Below, in pieces: positions 1 through 10,229 of a DNA stretch of 64,000 nucleotides. The stretch lies in contig NC_092341.1 in assembly GCF_046630445.1 (NCBI RefSeq), positions 7,194,001 to 7,258,000 of the forward strand. The letters are read 5' to 3'. The position numbers and the translations under genes are program-made. Under the pieces are notes generated by a model. That model saw nothing but the letters and a program-made list of their open reading frames with translations. It was not told the origin of the DNA and searched no databases. The DNA is from Rutidosis leptorrhynchoides (taxonomy: Eukaryota; Streptophyta; Magnoliopsida; Asterales; Asteraceae). Position 1 is the stretch's first letter; every line of letters begins with the position of its first letter.

Positions 1-495
1 TCTAGCACAAATCCCATTGACTTACCTTATAATAACGAAGAGTCGAATATATATTGGACTGATTCACAAGTTCCCGAAGAAGAACCGGAAGAAGAATCAG
101 AACCGGAAGAAGAATCAGAACCGGAAGAGGAGGAACCGGAGGAGGAAATAGAATCGGTGGGGGAAATAATAAAACGGTTAAGTAAAAGAAAATCCTCAAC
201 CAACCGGCCAAGGTTAATTATGGTCAATGGTGTTTCCGCCAAGGAAGCAAAATATTGGGAGGATTACCAATTCTCCGATGAATCGGATTCCGACGAGAAT
301 TCCGATGATGTTATAGAAATTACCCCAACTGAATTTAAAAAGGCAAAAGAAAATAATAAGGGAAAGGGCATAAAAATAGAGAAATCTAAATTCAACCCCG
401 ATGAACTTTATATGTATCGTCAACCCCCGAAGTCCTTAAGTTGTAACAATGACCCGGGAACCTCTAAACCACCAGGTTTTTCTAAACCAATGTGA
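1..495 (+). CDS. Acidic ORF, 5'-truncated by window edge, function unknown
   Basis: The frame is open from base 1 to a TGA at 493-495, so the true start lies outside the window; the first internal ATG is at 157. Residues about 22-50 are Glu/Pro/Ser repeats (EEPEEESEP type), followed by a basic patch, a second acidic stretch (SDESDSDENSDD) and a Lys-rich segment. No cysteine knuckle, protease or polymerase motif is present. It lies 234 bp upstream of an F-box ORF and in the same orientation as the Tekay gag that follows. It could be the C-terminus of a host protein, or a non-canonical ORF carried in the 5' part of a retrotransposon; I do not recognise the family. Confidence 0.5.
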   Translation, partial: SSTNPIDLPYNNEESNIYWTDSQVPEEEPEEESEPEEESEPEEEEPEEEIESVGEIIKRLSKRKSSTNRPRLIMVNGVSAKEAKYWEDYQFSDESDSDENSDDVIEITPTEFKKAKENNKGKGIKIEKSKFNPDELYMYRQPPKSLSCNNDPGTSKPPGFSKPM

Positions 496-729
496 AAAAT
501 GACGGCTCGTATTAGGGGAACATCATATATCCCTAGAAACTTGGCAAAATGAACCAAAACCGAAGAAGAAGAAACGAGCGAGTCGGAATAAGATAGTTGT
601 ATTCGTGTGGTGTAATATATGTAATATATTGTGCTTATGCTTTATGATATATGTAAAAATTGCTTGTATTAATAAGTAATTTTTTTTATGAATCTAACTC
701 TTGTCTATTTTACAGTATAAAAACACAAA

Positions 730-1347
730 ATGGATAGACAACCCAATATTTTAAGAGACCTACCCGGAGACATGATTGATGAAATCTTGTCTAGAGTCGG
801 TCAGAATTCCTCGGCACAACTATTTAAGGCGAGATCAGTTTGTAAGACATTCGAAGAACCTTGGTTTATAAAAGGCTCGTTCGAAAGATGGGGGATATCA
901 CATTGGGAAACCCATAAGTTACGATGTGTTTACTTTAACACATATATTGCGGGGAACCCAAATGCTATTTTACGCAACGGGTTAAGAAATTATTTTGACT
1001 CAATGTATCCGAATATAGGACTTCATGATTTAGAAAAAGCGGCTAACATGCAACATAAAGAAGCATCCTATGCTTACGGGTTAGTAATGTTCGCTTCTCA
1101 CCAAAGTGAGAAAAAGAACATCGGGCTACAACTATTAAACAAAACGTTCCCACAAGTGACGGAGTCGGTAATTGGGGTAAGAAATGAGGTTTTTAGGTTA
1201 TTACGAGACTGTTGGTCATTACGTAACCCTCATCCCTTTGACGACGTTACAACACGCTGTCTTATCAACGGCCATAACGGTTATGTTCCACAAGACCAAG
1301 GATGGGAAGTAGTCCTAGTAAAACCAGAATGCATGACTTGTTTCTAG
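730..1347 (+). CDS. F-box protein, At2g35280/At1g67623-like
   Basis: A 205-residue protein. The N-terminus carries an F-box (LRDLPGDMIDEILSRVG, then AQLFKARSVCKTFEEPWF), expected to bind SKP1 in an SCF ubiquitin ligase. The rest resembles the plant F-box group with a Sel1/TPR-like tail: EKAANMQHKEASYAYGLVMF followed by a helix with LLNKTFPQV. The C-terminal CMTCF ends short, so the protein may be slightly truncated. The frame has no stop and the start ATG follows an AT-rich leader with no intron. No LTR end or primer-binding site separates it from the Tekay gag at 1740, so it may be carried inside that element and not be a resident host gene. The F-box call is firm; cellular function is unknown. 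Confidence 0.75.
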   Translation: MDRQPNILRDLPGDMIDEILSRVGQNSSAQLFKARSVCKTFEEPWFIKGSFERWGISHWETHKLRCVYFNTYIAGNPNAILRNGLRNYFDSMYPNIGLHDLEKAANMQHKEASYAYGLVMFASHQSEKKNIGLQLLNKTFPQVTESVIGVRNEVFRLLRDCWSLRNPHPFDDVTTRCLINGHNGYVPQDQGWEVVLVKPECMTCF

Positions 1348-1739
1348 ACGTATGAATTACGTGTCTTTATTACCTTTGCTGAACGACTTGTGTACTAGCT
1401 AGAATTATCTTCACAACTATCTTGTATCAAAGTTATTGTGTGCTATATTTCATGCTTTATGTAAAATAAGCGGTATTGTAAGTTTGTAAAATATTGTATA
1501 AAAGTTTGAACGCGAAATATTATTATAATCAGTTTTTCATATAGAATTGTAGTAGTTGAATTGTATATTAGCTACTAAGTATGAACTTAACGGGTAGGTA
1601 CTACCCGAATTTAAACTTATAAAACGTTAATATGAAGAAAAAGCTTTTATAAATGAGTTCATATTATGCTACGAAATACTATTAACTACTCTTAATATTC
1701 TGTATGATTAACTTGTTCCATTTAACTATTTTGAAGGAA
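1348..1739 (+). other. Spacer between F-box ORF and gag with a copy of the Tekay PPT/LTR junction
   Basis: AT-rich and without an ORF. At 1589-1603 it holds AACGGGTAGGTACTA, identical to the polypurine-tract/LTR-start junction at 8843-8857. Here it continues as CCCGAATTT, making a 17-bp inverted repeat (1591-1607, CGGGTAG-GTA-CTACCCG). No tRNA-Met primer site (TGGTATCAGAGC type) is visible, so this is not the normal LTR-PBS-leader of a Tekay element. Confidence 0.6.
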
Positions 1740-2380
1740 ATGGCACCGACTACTCGACACACCGTGAATATGAATGAAGAGGAATTCCGTACTTTTCTAG
1801 CTTCAAACATAGCCGCAGTACAGGCTGCGCTACATACCAACAACAACCTTGGATCTAGCAGTACAGGAAATCGTGTAGGATGCACCTACAAAGAATTCAC
1901 TGCCTGCAAACCTTTGGAATTTGATGGAACCGAAGGACCGATCGGATTGAAACGGTGGACCGAGAAGGTCGAATCGGTGTTTGCCATAAGTAAGTGTACT
2001 GAAGAGGACAAAGTGAAGTACGCTACGCATACCTTCACATGTTCTGCGTTAACATGGTGGAATACCTATCTAGAGCAAGTGGGACAAGATGATGCGTACG
2101 CACTACCGTGGTCAGCATTCAAGCACTTGATGAACGAGAAGTACCGTCCCAGAACCGAGGTCAATAAGCTCAAGACAGAACTTAGAGGGTTACGAACCCA
2201 AGGATTTGATATTACCACGTATGAAAGACGATTCACAGAATTGTGCCTATTGTGTCCGGGAGCATTCGAAGATGAGGAAGAGAAGATCGACGCGTTTGTG
2301 AAAGGATTACCGGAAAGAATCCAAGAAGATATAAGTTCACACGAGCCCGCCTCCATACAACAGGCATGTAAAATGGCTCA

Positions 2381-2385
2381 CAAAC
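2381..2385. repeat. Target-site duplication, left copy (CAAAC)
   Basis: CAAAC directly precedes the solo LTR start and is repeated at 4892-4896. Removing one copy plus the LTR restores the gag reading frame. Confidence 0.93.
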
Positions 2386-2743
2386 TGTGGTGACCCGGAA
2401 ATTTCGACTAAATTTAAAATTAATCTTTAACGTTTCCGACACGATAAGCAAAGCCTATGAAGTTGAATCTCAAAATTTTGAACTATTCAATTACCCTTCG
2501 GTTGTTCTCAACGATTCGCAAACCATTATATGTAAATAAATACATATATATACTATAACTTGAAAACGTAACAAAGTTTTAATTACATGATACCGTACAT
2601 TAATCGTATTGGTTTATATATCTATTTGAATATATATGATTTCAAGTTATTTAGTAAACGATAGTAACATTCGTTTATTTATTCGATTGATATTTAGATA
2701 AGTTAACTAAAGCGTTTAAGATGAACCAGTAAAACACTAATTT

Positions 2744-2861
2744 GCTACAGTGTTTTCAAATTGCCACATTACTCAAAATGCTACAGTTTTTTCGAAAATC
2801 ACTATTTGCTACAGTGAAATTGACTTTGCTACAGTGAATTGCTACAGTGAATTGCTACAGT
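2744..2861 (+). repeat. Cluster of six GCTACAGT motifs in LTR U3
   Basis: Exact GCTACAGT starts at 2744, 2780, 2808, 2828, 2841 and 2854, with a degenerate copy (GCCACATT) at 2763. Spacing is 13-36 bp. Short repeats in U3 often act as enhancers; function here is inferred only. Confidence 0.7.
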
Positions 2862-3235
2862 GAGACGATTTTAAAATGTATTTTAACAAATAGTGAGACG
2901 ATGATTTATAGAAGTAAATGACCAAAACACTCAAACGTATAAGATACACTTTGAGTGACATAGTTTATGGATAATTTAAGGCTATATTTTAACAAAGGTA
3001 CGAGTCACGAAATGTAAAATGCAAGTTTTCTTAGCGTACGAAAGGACATTTGAAAAACCGGAACCGGGACATAAGTCGAGTGATGACGTACGACTTATCG
3101 GAACAAAAATTACAAGTCAACTATGCACGTGAATTTAATATAATATATAATTAATTATTTAAATTATATATATTATATTAATATAAAATTATGTCGACAA
3201 ACAAGAAGTTAAACAAATGTGAGCTGTAAAACATC

Positions 3236-3285
3236 CCCATGCGATCGCATGGGAAAAGGCCTTGGGAGCCATGCGATCGCATGGC
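3236..3285. repeat. Paired palindrome, CATGCGATCGCATG type
   Basis: Two perfect 18-bp palindromes, 3236-3253 (CCCATGCGATCGCATGGG) and 3268-3285 (GCCATGCGATCGCATGGC), with a 14-bp spacer holding a third small palindrome (AAGGCCTT). A TATA box follows 20 bp downstream. One of seven such loci in the window. Confidence 0.95.
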
Positions 3286-3305
3286 AGACCTGGCCTGACC
3301 ACATC

Positions 3306-3312
3306 TATAAAT
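3306..3312 (+). promoter_or_regulatory. TATA box of solo-LTR promoter
   Basis: TATAAAT in the context CATCTATAAATTAG, just downstream of the paired palindrome. The matching position in the Athila LTRs also carries a TATA box. Confidence 0.6.
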
Positions 3313-3357
3313 TAGATCGAAATCTGTTTTGTAAAACACATATATTACTCCGTATAA

Positions 3358-3360
<3 letters not shown>

Positions 3361-3409
<49 letters not shown>
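3361..3409. repeat. (TTA)n microsatellite
   Basis: About 16 uninterrupted TTA units inside the solo LTR. Confidence 0.95.
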
Positions 3410-3631
3410 GATTAATATTATTATTATTAATCTTATTATTATTAGTAGTATTATACATAAAATACTACGACGAGGTTATGAGCTTGTCACTTTCAAAATG
3501 GTTTCCAAGCGAGCTAGAGCTAAGGAAATTATGGGTAATGTTCGGGGGTATTTTTGTGAATCAAACCTCGTGTTTATCATCTCCGATGCGTCTACGTACT
3601 TTCCTACAATATTGTATATCAATATTAAACA

Positions 3632-3960
3632 GTGAGTTTCATTGATCCCTTTTACTCTCTACATTTTTGGGCTGAGAATACATGCAAATGCTTTATTAAC
3701 CGATATACAATATTTATATGTGTGAGTTTCATATGATCCCTTTTACTCTCTACATTTTTGGGCTGAGAATACATGCAAATGCTTTATTAACCGATATACA
3801 ATATTTATATGTGTGAGTTTCATAAGATCCCTTTTACTCTCTACATTTTTGGGCTGAGAATACATGCAAATGCTTTATTAACCGATATACAATATTTATA
3901 TGTGTGAGTTTCATATGATCCCTTTTACTCAATGTATTTTTGGGCTGAGAATACATGCAC
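3632..3960 (+). repeat. 91-bp tandem repeat, three full copies plus a partial
   Basis: Copies start GTGAGTTTCA at 3632, 3722, 3813 and 3904 and include TTTTTGGGCTGAGAATACAT and GCTTTATTAACCGATATAC. Single copies of the GGGCTGAGAATACATGC segment occur in the related LTRs at about 22850 and 26630, so the amplification is local to this LTR. Confidence 0.93.
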
Positions 3961-4891
3961 TTTATTTTAAACGCAATGGATACAAGTACATACTTAATTC
4001 TACACTAAGTTTGAACCGAAAATCCCTTAGCTTTGGTAACTAGTAACTGCCAGTTATAAGAACTGGTGGGCGCGAGTAGTTGTATATGGATCCATAGGGC
4101 TTGACATCCCCGTCTGTTCCAGGTATAGAAACCCTAGCCTGAACTATAAAACAGACGTATGCTATTTGAGTTTAGTACATGCTGGTTTGCGTGTATTGTA
4201 CATGTTGGTTGCATGTATGTTAAAACAGGGGTACTTATTATAACGTTAAAGCTTAGTTACCAGGGTGCTCAATCTTGTAGAATATTTTGATAAACGTTTC
4301 TGGATGAAACAACTGAAATCTTGTGGTCCACCTTTTATGTAAAACCTATTGATAAACGTTTTGGATAAAACAACTGAGATCTTGTGATCAACCTTTACAT
4401 ACAGATGATTTGAAATGTTAAAACATATTGATAAAAGTTTTGAATGAAACAACTGAACTTTTGTAATCCACATTGATATACGGATTATGTGTAATATTAA
4501 AACTATGAACTCACCAACCTTTGTGTTGACACTTGAAGCATGTTTATTCTCAGGTTTCTAGAAGTCTTCCGCTGTTTGCTGATACGTGATACAAGTTATG
4601 TGCTTGGAGTCATACATGCTATATACAAGAAACTTGCATTCACCAAACCATTACCATGTACCTTATTTTGACTGTATTGTCAACAAATGTATTATTGTAA
4701 ACCATTTAAATGGTGATTGTCTATACGTAGGAATCATCAGATGATAAAAACCTGGAATTTATATATTCATTTATGAATTACCTTTTAAAACGAATGCAAT
4801 GTTACAAAATGTATCACATAGAGGTCAAATACCTCGCAATGGGACCAGATGTTGATGTATTCGTCCAGGTGGATTAGGACGGGTCATCACA

Positions 4892-4896
4892 CAAAC
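4892..4896. repeat. Target-site duplication, right copy (CAAAC)
   Basis: Matches 2381-2385 exactly. Gag continues from here in the original frame. Confidence 0.93.
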
Positions 4897-7800
4897 TAGT
4901 GAACCAGATTGAGGAAAGAATTAAAGAACAGACGGCTGAAGAGGCCAATGTGAAGCAAGTCAAAAGAAAGTGGGAGGAAAACGGTGATAAGAATCACCAA
5001 TACAACAACAACAGCAATTACAATAATAATCGCAACAATTATCCCAACAATCGCAACATCAATCGCAACTACAACAAACGACCCAACAACAACAACAACA
5101 ACAGCAACTACAACAATCATCCCAACAACAATAACAACCGCAACAACAACAACAATCAGAAGCAGCTATGCCAAAGGTGTGAAAAGTATCACTCGGGGTT
5201 CTGCACCAAATTTTGCAACAAGTGTAAAAGAAATGGTCATAGCGCGGCGAAGTGTGAGGTCTACGGACCAGGGGTTAACAGAACGAAAGGAACAAATGGT
5301 GTCGGAACGAGTAATGGCAGAGCAAGTAGTGTCGGAGCAAGTTATGCCAATGTAGTTTGTTATAAATTTGGAAAACCGATCCACATTATTAGAAATTGCA
5401 CGAACCAGGAGAACACGAATGGACAAGGCCGCAGAAGAGTTTTCAATATTAATGTGGCAGAGGCACAGGAAGACCCGGAGCTTGTTACGGGTACGTTTCT
5501 TATTGACAATAAATCTGCTTACATTTTATTTGATTCGGGTGCGGATAGAAGCTATATGAGTAGAGATTTTTGTGCTAAATTAAGTTGTCCATTGATGCCA
5601 TTGGATAGTAAATTTTTACTCGAATTAGCAAACGGTAAATTAATTTCAGCAGATAATATATGCCGGAATCGAGAAATTAAACTGGGTAGCGAAATATTTA
5701 AGATTGATTTGATACCAGTAGAGTTAGGGAGTTTTGATGTAATAGTTGGCATGGACTGGTTGAAGAAGGTGAAAGCAGAGATCGTATGTTATAAAAATGC
5801 AATTCGCATTGTACGAGAAGAAGGAGAACCCTTAATGGTGTACGGAGAAAAGTGCAACATGAAGCTACATCTTATTAGTAATTTGAAGGCACAAAAACTA
5901 ATAAGAAAAGGTTGCTATGCTGTTCTAGCACACGTCGAGAAAGTACAAACTGAAGAAAAGAGCATCAATGATGTTCCCGTCGCAAAAGAATTTCCCGATG
6001 TATTTCCGAAAGAATTACCGGGACTACCTCCACATCGATCTGTTGAATTTCAAATAGATCTTGTACCAGGAGCTGCACCAATAGCTCGTGCTCCTTATAG
6101 ACTCGCACCCAGCGAGATGAAAGAACTGCAAAGCCAACTGCAAGAACTATTAGAACGTGGTTTCATTTGACCAAGCACATCACCATGGGGAGCTCCTGTT
6201 TTGTTTGTCAAGAAGAAGGATGGTACATTTAGGTTGTGTATTGACTACAGAGAGTTGAACAAACTTACCATCAAAAATCGTTATCCACTGCCGAGAATTG
6301 ACGACTTATTTGATCAACTAGAAGGCTCGTCGGTTTATTCGAAGATCGATTTACGTTCTGGATATCATCAAATGCGAGTAAAGGAGGATGATATTCCAAA
6401 ACTTGCTTTTAGGACGCGTTATGGTTATTACGAGTTTATGGTTATGCTGTTTGGATTGACTAACGCACCAGCTGTATTCATGGACCTTATGAACCGAGTG
6501 TGTGGGCTATATCTTGACAAGTTTGTCATTATTTTCATCGATGACATACTTATTTACTCAAAGAATGATCAAGAGCACGAAGAACATTTGAGAAAAGTGC
6601 TAGAAGTATTGAGTAAAGAAAAATTGTACGCTAAGTTTTCAAAGTGTGCATTTTGGTTGGAAGAAGTTCAATTCCTCGGTCACATAGTGAACAAAGAAGC
6701 TATCCAGGTGGACCTGGCAAAGATCGAAACCGTTGAAAAGTGGGAAACCCCAAAAAACTCCGAAGCATATATGTCAATTTTTAGGATTGGCTGGTTACTA
6801 CAGAAGACTCATCCAAGATTTCTCCAAAATAGCAAAACCCTTAACTGCATTAACGCATAAAGGGAAGAAATTTGAATGGAAGGATGAATAAGAGAAGGCG
6901 TTTCAGTTATTGAAGAAAAAGCTAACTACGGCACCTATTTTGTCATTGCCTGAAGGGAATGATGATTTTGTGATTTATTGTGACGCATCAAAGCAAGGTC
7001 TCGGTTGTGTATTAATGCAAAGAAACAAGGTGATTGCTTATGCGTCTAGACAATTGAAGATTCACGAACAAAATTATACGACGCATGATTTGGAATTAGG
7101 CGCGGTTGTTTTTGCATTAAAGACTTGGAGGCACTACTTATATGGGGTCAAAAGTATTATATATACCGACCACAAAAGTCTTCAACACATATTTAATCAG
7201 AAACAACTGAATATGAGGCAGCGTAGGTGGATTGAATTATTAAATGATTATGACTTTGAGATTCGTTACCACCCGGGGAAGGCAAATGTGGTAGCCGACG
7301 CCTTGAGCAGGAAGGACAGAGAACCCATTCGAGTAAAATCTATGAATATAATGATTCACAATAACCTTACTACTCAAATAAAGGAGGCGCAACAAGGAGT
7401 TTTAAAAGAGGGAAATTTAAAGGATGAAATACCCAAAGGATCGGAGAAGCATCTTAATATTCGAGAAGACGGAACCCGGTATAGGGCTGAAAGGATTTGG
7501 GTACCAAAATTTGAAGATATGAGAGAAATGGTACTTAGAGAAGCTCATAAAACCAGATACTCAATACATCCTGGAACGGGGAAGATGTACAAGGATCTCA
7601 AGAAACATTTTTGTTGGCCGGGTATGAAAGCCGATGTTGCTAAATACGTAGGAGAATGTTTGACGTGTTCTAAGGTCAAAGCTGAGCATCAGAAACCATC
7701 AGGTCTACTTCAATAACCCGAAATCCCGGAATGGAAATGGGAAAATATTACCATGGATTTCATCACTAAATTGCCAAGGACTGCAAGTGGTTTTGATACT

Positions 7801-8842
7801 ATTTGGGTAATAGTTGATCGTCTCACCAAATCAGCACACTTCCTGCCAATAAGAGAAGATGACAAGATGGAGAAGTTAGCATGACTGTATTTGAAGGAAG
7901 TCGTCTCCAGACATGGAATACCAATCTCTATTATCTCTGATAGGGATGGCAGATTTATTTCAAGATTCTGGCAGACATTACAGCAAGCATTGGGAACTCG
8001 TCTAGACATGAGTACTGCCTATCATCCACAAACTGATGGGCAGAGTGAAAGGACGATACAAACGCTTGAAGACATGCTACGAGCTTGTGTTATTGATTTC
8101 GGAAACAATTGGGATCGACATCTACCGTTAGCAGAATTTTTCTACAACAACAGCTACCATTAAAGTATTGAGATGGCGCCGTTTGAATCACTTTATGGTA
8201 GAAAGTGCAGGTCTTCGATTTGTTGGAGTGAAGTGGGGGATAGACAGATTACGGGTCCGGAGATAATACAAGAAACTACCGAGAAAATTATCCAAATTCA
8301 ACAAAGATTGAAAACCGCCCAGAGTCGACAAAAGAGCTACGCGGACAGTAAAAGAAAAGATATAGAGTTTGAAATTGGAGAAATGGTCATGCTTAAGGTT
8401 TCACCTTAGAAAGGCATTGTTCGATTTGGTAAACGGGGGAAACTAAATCCAAGGTACATTGGACCATTCAAGATTATAGATCGTGTCGGACCAGTAGCTT
8501 ACCAACTGGAGCTACCTCAACAACTCGCGGCTGTACATAACACTTTCCACGTCTCAAATTTGAAGAAATGTTTTGCTAAAGAAGATCTCACTATTCCGTT
8601 GGACGAAATCCAAATCAATGAAAAACTTCAATTCATTTAAGAACCCGTCGAAATAATGGATCGTGAGGTTAAGAGACTTAAACAAAACAAGATACCGATT
8701 GTTAAGGTTCGATGGAATGCTCGTAGAGGACCCGAGTTCACCTGAGAGTGTGAAGATCAGATGAAGAAGAAATACCCGCATTTATTTTCAGAAGATACGT
8801 CAACACCTCCAACTGCTAAAAATTTCGGGACGAAATTTATTT

Positions 8843-8855
8843 AACGGGTAGGTAC
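8843..8855 (+). other. Polypurine-tract region of element A
   Basis: AACGGGTAGGTAC lies directly at the pol stop and the 3' LTR start. The same tract precedes the inverted LTR at 31942 (read on the minus strand), which supports it as the plus-strand primer region. Confidence 0.6.
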
Positions 8856-9096
8856 TATAGTGACCCGAACTTTTCCATGTTTATATATATATTAAATGAA
8901 ATTGTTATTTACATGATTAAGTGTTTCCAACATGTTAAGCAATCAAACTTGTTAAGACTTGATTAATTGAAATAGTTTCATATAGACAATTGACCACCCA
9001 AGTTGACCGGTGATTCACGAACGTTAAAACTTGTAAAAACTATACGATGACATATATATGGTTATATATATAGTTAACATGATTTTATTATAAGTA
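8856..9096 (+). mobile_element. Element A 3' LTR, left part
   Basis: Starts TATAGTGACCCGAAC after the PPT. It is interrupted at 9097 by the nested Athila element and continues at 21112. Confidence 0.75.
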
Positions 9097-9938
9097 TGAA
9101 ATTAATATGCATTTTAATTTAAGTTTTTAAAAACAAAATTTACTTTAATTCATTAAGTTGAAAAAATGATTTCTAAAATTCGTCGTGAGTTGAAGACTAG
9201 GTCATTAAGCCGAAATTACTTTACCCGAGGGCGGGGCGACAAATTTTGTTATCATTATTTTTAATTTTATTGATTTAAAGTATGCCAAAAATATTATACT
9301 TTATAAATTTTTGAAAAGTGGGGTTATAAACCAAACTTCAAAAATATATATATATATATGTTTGTATTTTATCTTATGTACAAAACAGGGTAAAACAACG
9401 CACTTTCAAAGACTGTCATTAAAGTTCAGCAAAAGGTACTAATTTTGACGACAAGACGCAAAACAACAAATATGATATAACAAATGAAGGAATGAACGAT
9501 GAGGCGCCATCTATCATTCGACGAGCTTTGTAATTACAAACTCGGTATTTTTATTCACTTTTCTACGTTAATCACCCTCATGAATTTATAATTATAGTCT
9601 GATTTCATGCAAATGAGGGCATTGCATGATCTCAAGTGTGGGGAAGGGTTATAAATTCTCTCGGGTTTACACTTGGTTTATTTGCCAAATTTTGGGAAAA
9701 TTTGAAAAATTTTCAACTAAATGAACTCAAAATCATGTTTATACATATTTATGAACGATGAAAACTAGGTGATAATACCGAAATTATCGTTACCTCGAAA
9801 AGGACATAAATTGAGAAACACCCTAAAACGCTTGAATTCATTTAAAATGAAATAGAAGAAAATAAAAAGGCAAAGAAAGAAACTAAGTGTGGGAAGAATG
9901 TACCAAGTTATTCAATTTAAAACATATATCACATATTT

Positions 9939-10229
9939 TTGTACAAGATTATTGCAGGTACTTTTGCTTTGGATGATACTAATCAGTTTTACCCGGTTTA
10001 CTGTAATACATTTGAAAGAAAGATGGATCTACACGATGAATCAATTCCATCATTAAAAGGAAGTAAAGTCTTCCGAAAAAGAAACGCGCTTCTTGATTTA
10101 GGTCATGAAGTTGTCGTCCAGACCAGCTGTAGGTTGACGAAAAACCTAGAAAAGTCATCACTAAAATCAGCAGGAAATCCACGGACCTCAGCATCAAACA
10201 GGGTCACCAAGTGGTCAGACTTATCCTAA
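9939..10229 (+). CDS. Conserved 96-aa ORF in element B left repeat, function unknown
   Basis: The same ORF is present at 17790-18080 and, on the minus strand, at 48179-48439 in element C (85 residues shared, few substitutions, no indels). Surrounding non-coding sequence between B and C carries frequent indels. The protein is basic (KGSKVFRKRNALLDLG; TSCRLTKNLEKSSLKS). The opposite strand also stays open with a hydrophobic segment, so which strand is coding is unsettled. A possible splice acceptor (TTATTGCAG) precedes residue 8. It may equally be a conserved RNA or DNA element. Confidence 0.35.
   Translation: MYKIIAGTFALDDTNQFYPVYCNTFERKMDLHDESIPSLKGSKVFRKRNALLDLGHEVVVQTSCRLTKNLEKSSLKSAGNPRTSASNRVTKWSDLS

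Larger units (their letters stand above)
2386..4891 (+). mobile_element. Solo LTR (2506 bp), Tekay-type, nested in gag
   Basis: Starts TGTGGTGACCC and ends GGGTCATCACA, which are inverted to each other with one mismatch and obey TG...CA. A perfect 5-bp duplication (CAAAC) flanks it. No internal region is present, so it is the product of LTR-LTR recombination. It includes a GCTACAGT repeat cluster, a paired palindrome beside a TATA box, a (TTA)n tract and a 91-bp tandem repeat. The segment 3000-3300 matches, in reverse, 30500-30860 of the inverted LTR and also the promoter region of the Athila LTRs. Confidence 0.93.
1740..8844 (+). pseudogene. Tekay-type gag-pol polyprotein, broken
   Basis: Gag starts at 1740 (MAPTTRHT) and contains the capsid region with LTWWNTYLEQ and YERRFTELC. 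It is interrupted by the solo LTR and resumes in the same frame at 4897. Three knuckles follow: CX2CX3HX3C, an intact CX2CX4HX4C (CNKCKRNGHSAAKC) and one with Phe in place of the second Cys (CYKFGKPIHIIRNC). Further domains: protease (LFDSGADRSYMS), RT (FIDDILIYS, about 6530), RNase H (YCDASKQGLG; TDHKSL), integrase zinc finger (about 7540-7680) and core ([17 protein letters not shown]), and a chromodomain-like tail at 8641-8790. Stops lie at 6168, 6889, 7714, 7882, 8161, 8407, 8638 and 8743. One frameshift lies between about 6770 and 6830. The ORF ends at 8844 beside the PPT. Not functional. Confidence 0.9.

Noticed and set aside
4984..5355. Thr-rich ORF overlapping gag
   Set aside because: Out-of-frame shadow of the Asn-rich nucleocapsid region; the gag frame carries the zinc knuckles.
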